Below are positions 20,690-30,691 of a DNA stretch of 64,000 nt, one piece after another. The DNA is from Triglochin maritima (Eukaryota > Streptophyta > Magnoliopsida > Alismatales > Juncaginaceae): positions 41,492,201 to 41,556,200 of the forward strand of contig OY821774.1 in assembly GCA_963682175.1 (NCBI GenBank), written 5' to 3'. Under the pieces are notes generated by a model. It was given only the letters and a program-made list of their open reading frames with translations. It did not search any database and was not told the DNA's origin. Numbering within the stretch: the stretch's first letter is position 1; each line of letters opens with the position of its first letter. Made by a program: the position numbers and the translations under genes.

Positions 20690-21613
20690 CAGGGGGAGGG
20701 TCGACCACATCACCGGGAAATTGAAAAGACCCGAAGGAATAGGGATAGAAGCAAAGCAAGAGGAATGACAAACGATGGATCACCAAGTCATGTCGTGATC
20801 ATTACTTCCATGCAACCGAACATCGGAGAAATCTTCATGTACAAAGAAAGTGCAAAGGAGTTGTGGGACGCGGTCCAAGAACACTATGGAAAAGCCGAAA
20901 ACTTAACACATATCTTCAAAATCAAACAAGAAATAACCCAAACTCGACAAAACTCCACACCCATCATCGAGTACCTCGGTACTCGCAAGAAACAATGGGA
21001 CAAATTACGGGTGTATGAACCACCAACAATTGATGCCAAAATCATCCAAAACCGACAAGAGCAAAACCAGATCTACCAATGCTTGGTAGGGTTAGATCCA
21101 AGCTATGAAGCCATAAGAGCACAGATCCTGATGGCGCCGGAACTACCAAGTCTCGCGACTATCACAAGTCTTGTTCAACGCGAGGAAACCAGGAGGAAAA
21201 CCATGACAAACAACACCAATAATGTGGTCGCCGATAACCAAGCCTTCATCGCCAGCTACAACCAAGCTCAGGGCATCAACAACAACAAAAGGCGATTCGA
21301 AAATAAAGCAAATAAACACTGGGAAAATTGTAAAAAACAAGGCCATAATAAAAACTCATGCTGGTTTCTCTTTCCCCGTCTCATGCCTCCAAAGAATGGT
21401 GAAAGGAATGCTAGAGCAAACATGGTGGACGGGACTGCCGGCGGCAACACCTGCCAACTCAGAGGTGGCGACGGTCACTCGAACGGAAACCCTAACCCTA
21501 ATCCAAACCCAAATGGCAAATATGGAAAGAATACAGAGCTTTATATGTCCGGTGAACCGATTGGATACCGATGCATTGCATACATTGCATCATATGTCTT
21601 TCATTTAGATTAA
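20690..21613 (+). pseudogene. Ty1/copia gag (element 1), broken
   Basis: Gag of a copia retrotransposon, which forms the particle that packages the element RNA. The start of the conserved region lies in a different frame (GRVDHITGKLKRPEG, about 20697-20745), broken by EE(stop) near 20762. The main frame runs from the ATG at 20765: MQPNIGEIFMYKESAKELWD, the UBN2-like helical part, LVGLDPSYEAIRAQILM, then a zinc knuckle NCKKQGHNKNSC in which the first Cys position is Trp (KHWENC). The C-terminal tail is rich in N-P repeats. It follows a tRNA-Met primer-binding site. Continuity is lost after about 21560; protease and integrase of a copia element reappear on the same strand at 26548, beyond a gypsy element. 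Confidence 0.85.
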
Positions 21614-22769
21614 TTCTAGATCAATAAATGCTACTAAGGTATGTGTTTAGTCTTATTTACAGAATACAGGGACCTGAATGCAAATTACCCATATCCCGAG
21701 CATAAATGCGTGCAAGAGACTCATTCCTGTCATAAAGACCAAGTTCAAGATTACCGGGATTCAAATGAAAGTCCATCCAAGCATAAACGCATTCAAAGAC
21801 CTAATTACAAAAAGACCAAGGACTTAAGCACAAAAGTAGTCAGGGACTTAATTGCAAAAAGCCAAGGACCTAATTGCAAATTACGAGTAGCTTTTATTAT
21901 TATGGAGAAAGTCTAAAGAAAAATCAATGTGGATCTCCAAATATATAAAGAAATAAAGTCGGAGCTCAAAAGAAAGGAAAGAATCAATCCAGACGCGCAA
22001 AGGATATTGAAATCATACCATAAACACACAGGAAAAATCCGGATTAAATCAGAGCGAATATTGAGGCGCTTCCGCCGCACCTTATGTGTAATATGCGGCG
22101 ATTCCGCCGCATCCCTTGTGATCCGTGGCTCCGGATTTTGTCCAGTCGTGTCTTGTCACGTGTACTTTCCTATTTTATACCTAAGTCCCTTGTATCGGCT
22201 ACAAATAGCCCCGAGAACGATGTTTTGAGAAGTTCTTGTTTTGTTCCATATTTTAGTAATAAAATTCTGTTCTTTTATTTCTTGTTTTTAGTTTTCTTTT
22301 GTAGTTTCTCTAGGACCTCTTCTCTTTCCTTCCATCCATGAGTTTCTAACTCTCTCCAAATGGTGGAGGTGACGGATTTAGGGTGATGAGAAGAAGAATT
22401 AGGTTATTATTTTAAGTTCGTGTTAGTATATTTTGATTACTTGAGTTTATGTTAAATCATTTATCATGTAATGCTTCATAACTAATGTGATTTATTATAA
22501 GTTTCAGAATTCTCTAATCAAAACCCGACATCTAAACCTCCACCCGCTGGACTCTCATCTATATTTGTTTTCTTCTTAGTTTTGTTTTGTTATTATTGAT
22601 TTAGAAAATTAAAAACCCAAAAATCTCAAAACCAACCTTATTTTCTCTCTCTTCTTTCCTCAATCGATTTTCACAAAAATAACAATATCTCTCCCTCCTT
22701 GTGTTCGACCCGTATTTGCCACGTCTTCATTGACGTCGTGCACTTGCGGTACAAATTTAATTCTCAACA
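21614..22769 (+). mobile_element. Probable 5' LTR of an Athila-like gypsy element
   Basis: Inferred from position: the segment ends TTCTCAACA at 22769, just before the primer-binding site at 22776. It contains repeated GGACCTAATTGCAAA-type phrases (21667-21880), a GC-rich CCGCCGCA pair (22070-22110) and a promoter-like TATCGGCTACAAATAGCC block near 22193. The left end was not located and no matching 3' LTR was found in the window, so the boundaries are soft. Confidence 0.5.
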
Positions 22770-22775
22770 AGTTTT

Positions 22776-22793
22776 TGGCACCGTTGTCGGGGA
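22776..22793 (+). other. Primer-binding site of the Athila-like element
   Basis: TGGCACCGTTGTCGGGGA differs by two bases from the tRNA-Asp complement TGGCGCCGTTGCCGGGGA that is typical of Athila/Tat gypsy elements. Confidence 0.75.
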
Positions 22794-24219
22794 GGCGACG
22801 AAGATTTTTGTTTATTTTAGTGATTTCGATTTTTTCTGTTTATCGTGTGCGCGGGAAATGACTCCTCGATAGGTAAATGGATTGCTCATTTGGGCCCATT
22901 TGTGAGGGCGTTATAGAACTATCTGAGTTTGCGTTTCAGGAGACAACAGAGTGCGCGACGAAAACCGAGCACATTTGGAGCAAAACGGGCGGCGAAAACG
23001 CCGCATCTCAAGAGCAACTTGAAGCAAATCCGCCGCACACCTGAAGCATCTGAGTTTCAAATTTTTCTGGGACGCGACTCATCTCTGGGTGGACGCGTAG
23101 AGCGACTGGAAATTTTCGAGAGCGGGCGGCGAACCCGACTGAGCGTGCTTAGGTAACCTTTGTTGCTTTTTTTCCTCGTAATTTCTAGTTTTAGAAAATT
23201 TCCTTTTGTAGAACTGCACGTGTTAAGCTTAAATTCCATACTTGGCAATAATTCAACTCTGACCCAAAAATTGGCAAAACTAGAAGAACTTAGTGCATAC
23301 ATCATATAATGTTTTGTATGCATTATTCTTGCTAAATTCTTGCAAATTAATTCTTGTTGAAGAGTGCTGGAGTCAAGGTACGTGCGCGAATTTTATCGAT
23401 TGCATTTAAGCATATAATTTAGTTGCATACAACCTTGCAATTGCCCCCATTAAAGACCATTGTTTGACTATCTTTGCTAGATTTAAGTTAAACTATCTTA
23501 AGGGCAACTCCGTAGGAAAAGATACGGTGGGGATTTCATCACCCTTCCCTGGCCCACAAATCACAATCCTAAAGTGTCACCCAAACCTTAAAATTTAAAA
23601 TCAATTAGACATTGGCCCTTAAGGACTCGGACTCAATTAAGGAGAAGATTGGTTTGACTTGCTATGACTTGAAGCTGATCGAATTTAATTTGGTGTCTAG
23701 GAAGTGTTTTTGTGTTGGCGTAAGTCTTCCAAGCGAAGTGGTTGTCTAATTGGCACCGACTCTGTCGGAAGCGCCCCCACTAGCTATACACTACCTGGCC
23801 AAGTTGGTTTGATTAGTGAGGGAGGTGAATCAAGCAAATCAACTCGACTCAACCAGTTAGGAGTCGTCTAGATTTAAGCGACACTAGGTCTAGGATTGTT
23901 TGAACCATGCTTGCTTAGGAAATTTCTGACCGACCCTCTTTTCTATCTTTAGAGTTAAGTTTCCCTTCTCATCTGAGTCTTCTTTCTCTTCTCATCTCAA
24001 TTCTCTAGATTAGGATTCCTTTCTCATCTTTCCCCATTCTATTGTTTATTTCCTTTTTTGAAAGAAAAAAATTAATTTTTTTTTTAATTTTTTTTTGATT
24101 CAAGCCGGTGCACTCAGATTTGGATTCGGGACTTAAGTAATCGACTCTCACGAGTTCATCTAGATTACAGTCTGGAGCTTAGCCCCAATCCACCTGTTGC
24201 ACCACCTCACCCAGAACCA
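22794..24219 (+). mobile_element. Leader region of the Athila-like element
   Basis: Non-coding stretch between the primer-binding site and the recognisable gag. It has GC-rich CGGCGAAAACGCCGCAT sequence at about 22989-23006 and a T/A-rich run at 24055-24100. No gene recognised. Confidence 0.5.
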
Positions 24220-26135
24220 ATGGGTGAGAATGTAGTGGACCCGCCTGTTGCACCACCTATGACTCTGAGGGATCGATGCTACCCAACGATGACTGCTCAG
24301 CCATCGTGCATCGTTATGCCCGTTATTCCGGGTCGCGACTTCGAACTGAAGGCACAATACATGAGTATGTTGCCCAAGTTCACCTCTAAGGAAAACCATT
24401 ATCTCTTCCTTAGAGAATTTGAGGAAATCTGCTCTCTTATGCAATACCAGCATATCTCTGAGGAGGCAGTGCGTCTGAAATTCGTGTCTCTAGCACTGAA
24501 GGACGACGCTAAGAAATGACTATATAGTCTAGCCGAAAGATCCATTAGGAGTTGGGCTGAGTTTGTTCAAGTTTTCTTAAAGAAATATTTCCCCAACCAT
24601 AAGACTATTAGGATTAGGAATAAAATTGTTGCATTCGTTCAATCTGAGAGCGAGCGTTCTATTCCTATTTAGAAAGATTTAAAAGTCTGTTGACCCAATG
24701 CCCTCATCATGGAATTCCAAGATGGCAACTGTGCCAAATTATTTATGAGGGATTGACACCCACATCTAGGGTTATGGTAGAATACGTAAGCCAAGGGAAC
24801 TTCATGTCAAAAAATGGAAATGATGCCTGGACTTTTCTTGAGGATTTAGCGGAAAACAGTATGCAATGGGACAATGCTAGAGCACCTCTTAACCCGAGTA
24901 TTGGATCTAGAATAGCAAGTCAACCCAAACCAGGTGTCTTAGCTGTAGATGCCAATATAGCGGCTGAAGCAAAACTAGCTACCCTTATGCACAGAATGTA
25001 AAGTCTAGAGCTACAAACCCGACCCCGAGTAAATCAAGCCTCGTCTATCCCGTGCTCTAGATATGGTCAGACTGGTCATTTAATGGAGGATTATGCAGAC
25101 TGGGAACAAGTTAATGCCACGTTTAACCATGCTAGAAATGACTCATACGCATCAACCTATAACTCGGGTTGGCGTAATAATTCCAATTTCTCATCAAGCC
25201 AACAAGGTCAACCTCCTAGACAACAACCAAACCCGTATAACCAAAATAATACATTATCTGGGTTTAGTAACAATGGAGATTATGATGCTAGGTTGACAAG
25301 CTTGGAAAATTTGATGAAGACTTTTATACAAACAACCAACCAATCCTTCCAAAGGCTAGAAACACAAGTCAGCCAACTAGCATAAAGAGTAGGTGAAAGA
25401 GAAAAGGGTCAGTTTTCAAGTCAACCTGAGGTGAACCCAAGATCTAATAATCAATATCAGCCCTATCAACCACCTTCAGGAAATAACAACCCTAAACCAG
25501 TTCAAATGGTTAATGAGGAAGGACCGTTCCAACAAATAAATGCAGTAGTATCATTACGGTCCGGAAGACAAGTTGATAACAATGTGGTAAATCCTAGAAC
25601 GTCTAATCAATCTAGCCATCAAGCAACCACATATGACCTAACCATTGAACCTGACGTCCAATCTGAAACGCACAACCCACCTACTCAACCTGAACCCATA
25701 GCTCAACCTGAGCGAGTTTATGTTCCTAAAGCCTCATTCCCCAATAGACTAAAAAAGAACTCAAGTGCACAAATGAAGAAAATCTTGGAAGTATTTAAGC
25801 AAGTTAAGGTAAACATTACACACTTAGATATGATTCAACAAATACCTGCTTATGCTAAATTCTTAAAAGATCTGTGCACTAAAATGAGAAAAACGAACGT
25901 ACCAAAGAAGACATTCTTAACTGCAAACATAAGTTCTATTCTGTCAAACTCATCTCCTATAAAATATAAGGACCCTGAGTGTCCCACAATTTCATGTGCA
26001 ATAGGAGATACTTGTATCAACAAAGCCCTTCTAGACCTTGGTGCTAGTGTCAACCTACTCCCATTCTCTGTCTACGAGAAACTCAACCTTGGTCCATTAA
26101 AACCCTCTAAGACAACCCTTCAATTTGCTGATCTT
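24220..26135 (+). pseudogene. Athila-like Ty3/gypsy gag-protease, multiply broken
   Basis: The order of conserved blocks is gag then protease. Gag: FELKAQYMSMLPKFTSKENH, EEAVRLKFVSLALKDDAKK, then a TGA where Trp is expected, RSWAEFVQVFLKKYFPNHKT, a small deletion or frameshift near 24670, then LTQCPHHGIPRWQLCQIIYE and AWTFLEDLAENSMQWD. Later stops occur at about 24999 and 25383 in the same frame. Next come the linker VVSLRSGRQVD and the protease block CINKALLDLGASVNLLPFSV (about 26010-26065) with an aspartic-protease-like LDLGAS site. The sequence diverges after TLQFAD at about 26130, so reverse transcriptase and integrase are missing. Known: Athila gag and protease precede RT in one polyprotein. 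This copy is dead. Confidence 0.85.
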
Positions 26136-26540
26136 CTGAAAGGCGAATCGGCGCGCAATTCGACGAGCAACGGAACTCCGGATCTTCTGAAAGGTTTTAA
26201 AGAACATTTGGGTATGATCCTCTATCCTTTATTTATTTTAATATGTGTAGGAATGCATGATATTAGAATAAACAAATACATGTACATTAAATCAATGAAA
26301 ATATGAAATCAATCTTGTATGTTTGTATTAATTTTTTTAAAATATATACATACATAGGGACACGAAATCCTACACATTTAACCTGACACCAACTAAAAGC
26401 TTGGGTGGATCTAATGCAGGCTCAAGCGAATCTGGTGCGGGCTTGGGTGGATAGGGCTCATGAATGGAGCTCCTGATCACTAACAACTCGACTCTCTGGT
26501 GGGTCACCTCAATACCTATTTGCAAAATCACACCCTGAAA
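26136..26540. other. Unassigned segment at the gypsy/copia junction
   Basis: Holds a directly repeated GATCTTCTGAAAGG (about 26131 and 26180) around a GC-rich 35-bp piece, then AT-rich DNA and a segment of CTTGGGTGGAT-type phrases. No gene recognised. It may be the deletion scar of the gypsy 3' part. Confidence 0.4.
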
Positions 26541-26547
26541 ATAATGT

Positions 26548-27308
26548 AAAAGATCATTGACTCTGGCGCTACAGATCATATGACAGGGGATCCTACCACG
26601 CTAAATAATGTAAAAGATAATCTAAGACTATTAGATAAGTTTGTTATAGTTGCAATCGAAAATCAAGTTGAAATTAAAGGAACGGGAGATACAACTCTAT
26701 TTAACAATATTCATGATAACATCTTGTATATACCTAATTTCGATACAAACTTACTTTCCGTTACAAAAATAACTAGAAAACTCAATTGCAATGTAATATT
26801 TACTCATGATGTAATATTTCAAGATCATACTAAAGGGAGGATGATTGATAAGGGTATCCTCAGAAACGGCTTATACATTCTCGAATCATCTAATAAAGCC
26901 TTAAATATTGTGTGCTTGGCTAATCACGAACTCAGGCACAAAAGGATGGGGCATCCATCCTCGAGTGTATTAAGACGACTATTTCTTTCTCTTAGTTCTG
27001 AATTTTTATGTGATATTTGTCGTTATTCTAAACAAACTAAATTACCGTTTCCCATTTCTACTACTAAGACCCATTTACTTTTTGAATTAATTCATTCAGA
27101 TATTTGGAGACCTGTTCCCGTGGAATCATACAATGGTTTTTGTTATTTAATTAGATTTATTGATGACTTTTCTCGAACCACTTGGGTTTATCTGCTAAAA
27201 AACAAGTCATGTGATTACTCAGTTTTTTGTGAATTTTTGAGTTTTATTGAAAACATGTATAATGCAAAAATTCACATTTTTAGATCTGACAACGGTCAGA
27301 ATACATGA
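26548..27308 (+). pseudogene. Ty1/copia protease-integrase fragment
   Basis: It begins with the copia protease active site IIDSGATDHMTG (26548-26590), preceded directly by a stop. It continues through the pre-integrase region with NHELRHKRMGHPSSSVLRRL and CDICRYSKQTKLPF (the HHCC-type zinc-binding part), then the integrase core with the first Asp in HSDIW and the second in RSDNGQ. It stops at 27308, before the third catalytic acidic residue; reverse transcriptase and RNase H are absent. It is on the same strand as the copia gag at 20690-21613. Both may belong to one element into which the gypsy element inserted (inference). Confidence 0.85.
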
Positions 27309-27689
27309 GTAATATGTTTCAAAAATATTAAAACAAAACGGAATTTTTCACCAAACCTCTTGTATGCAAATACAACTCGAACTTCCCAGTGTAATTTCAT
27401 GCATCATGTTAAATACAACTCAATCGGAATGTAAAGCTACAAGTCAAATAATAAGCTGCCATAGTCCCAGCTTCGGTAAGGGCCGCCTTCTGCTGCGGTA
27501 GGCAGCGGATATGACCGATCTGAATCGTAGTCTCCACAAGCCAAAAATGGAATATAAACCTTGTTTGGGCCCTCCAGCCATCTCCTGCTACAATCTATAT
27601 CAAATGGATTGTCTGAGTTATAATAAAAAAGTTACCTGAAGTATAAATCTCAACAATAACTTTGCTTCCCTTCAACTTTTCCCATCTGA
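27309..27689. other. Unassigned stretch
   Basis: Between the copia fragment and the PPR pseudogene. No coding motif. From about 27690 the sequence is nearly identical to the region below PPR copy 2 (16370-16480). Confidence 0.4.
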
Positions 27690-29227
27690 GCAAAAAGGTT
27701 CAACGCTTAGTGAGCTTCTTTTGGCATTCATTTCTTGCAAAAAGGACGAAGCAACACATTATACATTAGAGTATTTGGAGAAATCCCATGATCCATCATT
27801 CCATCTTAACTTTTAACAGAATTACACGTTGCAGCATCTGGAAGTATGTCATGATCCTTCATCTCCTCCAACAAAACTTCTAACTCGTTGAACTTTTCAA
27901 GGCGAACAAGTTCATTTATTACAGAATTATAAGTAATGATGTTAGGTCGCAAACCCAAACTGTACATCTTGTTAAGCCATGTTAGGGCTTCATCAACATT
28001 TTTATTCGTACAATACCCGTTGATCAAGATATTAAATGAATAAATGTCTGGTACAAGGCCTTTCAATGTTATCGACTAAAAAAGTATTACTGCATCTTCC
28101 ATCCGACAAGCTAGACAATATCCATGCATCAAGGTGTTATGAGAAACTATGCCAGGTATGTGCCACTTTTCTTCCATTAAACTAAAAACCTTTTGTGCTT
28201 CTTTGATTCTCCATTGCTTGCATAATGAATCTAGCAAAATGCTGAAGGTTACCTGATCAGGCAAAACCTCTTGACTTGTCATTCTCTTGAAAATTTCAAT
28301 TGCTTCCTTCAAACAACCTGCTTTGCAATGTGCCTCAAGAAGACTGTTATAGGAGAAAACATCAGGATCGACCTTGTTCTTACTCATCTCTTTAAGAAGG
28401 TTGAGTGCCTTAGCTATATGTTTTTGTTTGCAATATACATGAATGAGGCTATTGTAAGTGACAACATTCGGTATAACACCATTCTTTCTCATCTCCTCAA
28501 AAAGCTTGAATGCCATATCTGTTGTTCCTCACTTGCAGAGCCCATCGATTATCATGTTATACATGTTGGCATCCGGCGAACAATCAGGGTTACTGGTGTT
28601 CTTCATAAGTTGGAGCATTTGAAGGGCAGTTTCGAAGTACCCACATCTGCAAGCGCCTTTGATAAGGGATCCGTAGGTGATGATGTTCGGGGAGAAGCCA
28701 AAGGCCTCCATTTTCCTAACCAAAGCCAGAGCTTCATCAAACCTAGATGCGGAGCAAAGACCGTGGACTAAAGTACTCAACTTCACTAGGTCAGGGGAAT
28801 TCCCACCACGTTTGATCATGGTTCCGAGAAAACCAAACCCGAGATCGACATTGGGGATGCGGCAGCAGGAGTTGATGAGAATGCCGTAGGTGAAGTGATC
28901 GGGAGAGATACGGCCGGACGACAGCATCATTTTGTTGTAGAGGTTGAGAACGGCTTTGGGTTGTTTGGATGACTTGAGGATGGCATTGAAGAGCATGTTG
29001 AAGGTGAGAAGAATGGAGGAAGGAGTGGTGTCCTTGATGCGTTGAAGCAATTCGTCGAACAGTTGGCGTGCTTCAGGTGGCAGGAGTGGCTTTCCTGCAG
29101 GCGATGAAGAGGCTTTGCATCTATCTCTGACATACTTCTCGAGTGGATGGATATGGAGAGGAAGAGGAAGAGGAAGAGGAACAACAGCAGCAGCACAAGC
29201 ACGTCTTCCCCAAATCTTCTTCGTCAT
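27690..29227 (-). pseudogene. PPR pseudogene, restorer-of-fertility-like (copy 3)
   Basis: A close paralogue of PPR copy 2. It starts at the ATG at 29227 (MTKKIWGRRACAAAVVP) with the shared HPLEKYVRDRC. The first five repeats read well to IDGLCK, where TGA (28529-28531) replaces the Arg codon CGA of copy 2. At the same spot the sequence jumps from repeat five to the middle of the tenth repeat of copy 2 (DMAFKLFEEMRKNGVIPN), a loss of five repeats that keeps the frame. The frame then runs to AVILF and meets TAG (28076-28078) where copy 2 has Lys, continues in the same frame through the last repeats, and ends at the same NSVKS stop as copy 2. The decayed downstream tail is also shared. All three pieces lie in one frame, so decay is by nonsense changes rather than frameshifts. 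Confidence 0.92.
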
Positions 29228-29269
29228 CACTTTTAACTCGTGCGATTGAATTCTGTTGGAGACCACACG

Positions 29270-30235
29270 ACTTGAACTGCCTTTGGAGTGTACAGTACTG
29301 AGTTGGGCTTTGCTTTCTTCTTCTTCTCCTTCTATTTATTTGTTTGTTTATTTATATTTAAATGAACGGACTTCCGATCCAAACAAAACCAGCGGGTCGG
29401 ATATGTCGCTTGGATTTCTACCCAACAGTTATAATTAATGTCATTAGTTATGCGGGACATCAACTTAAACCACCTTCTAATAATATATATATATTTATAC
29501 AATAATTCTCCAATAGGCCTTAGGTTCAAAATTAAAATTTAAACTCCCACTACATCCACCGTCAATCCAAAATTTAATGGTAGATTGAGATAATGAGTAG
29601 TTACACTTGGTAGGAGGGTATTTTGGATATAATATATTAATATATTTTAAATATGTAAAATAAAATTTCAATCCATCGCAATAATTTTTGTTCTTTGCTT
29701 TCTCTCTTCCGATGTTTTCTTTTAATTTAAACCTATTTTTAACTTGCAAATGTGATTTTTTGCTTATTTTGCTCACATATTCAGATTCATTGCATTTTTC
29801 TCTTCCGTTCCATGATACTAAGGTACCAACCTACACAGATGAAAAACTTACTTTAGTTGATGGCATAATTGAAATCAAACTGCAATTAATGTCTTCCATG
29901 TTGTTGCTTGGTGTTGAAATGTGTTTCTCGGTTGCTTCATTTTGGTTTGTTTCCTTCAAAGTGATTAAATGGTCATGTTTATGCGGGCTCGAAAACTTCT
30001 TCATCTGGATGTTGCAAATCCATCAAAATAATCTTTTCTTTGACTTTGGATATTTTGTGGTGGGTTGGATTGTATTTGTTTTGGTTGATGATTTGGGATC
30101 TTGGGTTCGTACGTATATGGGTGAAGTGGAGAAGAATGTTTAATTTGTTAATATTAATTACCAAATTATATTATCATTTTTATCCTGTTTTTTTTATGGC
30201 AAGTTTTATCGTGGGAGGAATCGTGGAGGGTAGTT
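29270..30235. other. 5' flank of PPR copy 3, no gene seen
   Basis: AT-rich. A 151-codon hydrophobic frame at 29688-30143 (plus) has no recognisable domain or neighbours and is not called. Confidence 0.4.
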
Positions 30236-30239
30236 GAAT

Positions 30240-30394
30240 TCTTTTGATTTAAACAAAAGTTGAAAATTACTTTTTTGTTCTTTTACAATTTTACCCTTCT
30301 TTGATCTTAACCATAGATTAGATTCAATGGTGAGACTATGAGATTTTAGGGAGCTTAATTTAGTAATATGAGCTCTGGACTCATTAGATATTGT

Positions 30395-30443
<49 letters not shown>

Positions 30444-30646
30444 AGGTCAAGTTCTAGTGAGTCCAAGACTTATCAAATTTAGTTTAAGCTCCCTACAATC
30501 TCATCATTGGATCTTATTTACAGTTAATCTCACAATTCATTAGTGTAACCATTTTTCTCTTAATCCACCTTATAATTTGAAATGATTGGTGGATATTGTG
30601 GGGACTTAATTTAGAATAATTAAGTTATGGGCTCACTAGAGAATTC

Positions 30647-30690
<44 letters not shown>
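30240..30690. mobile_element. MITE-like repeats embedded in TA microsatellites
   Basis: A pure TA run spans about 30400-30441 and another 30650-30688. Between them is a 210-bp unit with ends ACAAGGTCAAGTTCTAGTGAG and, inverted, ACAGGAATTCTCTAGTGAG, i.e. imperfect terminal inverted repeats. To the left (about 30310-30396) lies an inverted relative with CTCCCTAAAATCTCA and GAGTCCAGAGC on the minus strand. This looks like a small DNA element that targets or carries (TA)n. The superfamily is not determined. Confidence 0.5.

Positions 30691-30691
<1 letters not shown>

Noticed and set aside
21488..21505. Telomere-like CCCTAA repeat
   Set aside because: Only two units, and they encode the Asn-Pro repeats of the copia gag tail.
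29688..30143. 151-codon hydrophobic plus-strand frame
   Set aside because: Composition reflects T-rich DNA; no domain, no homologous copy and no gene context.
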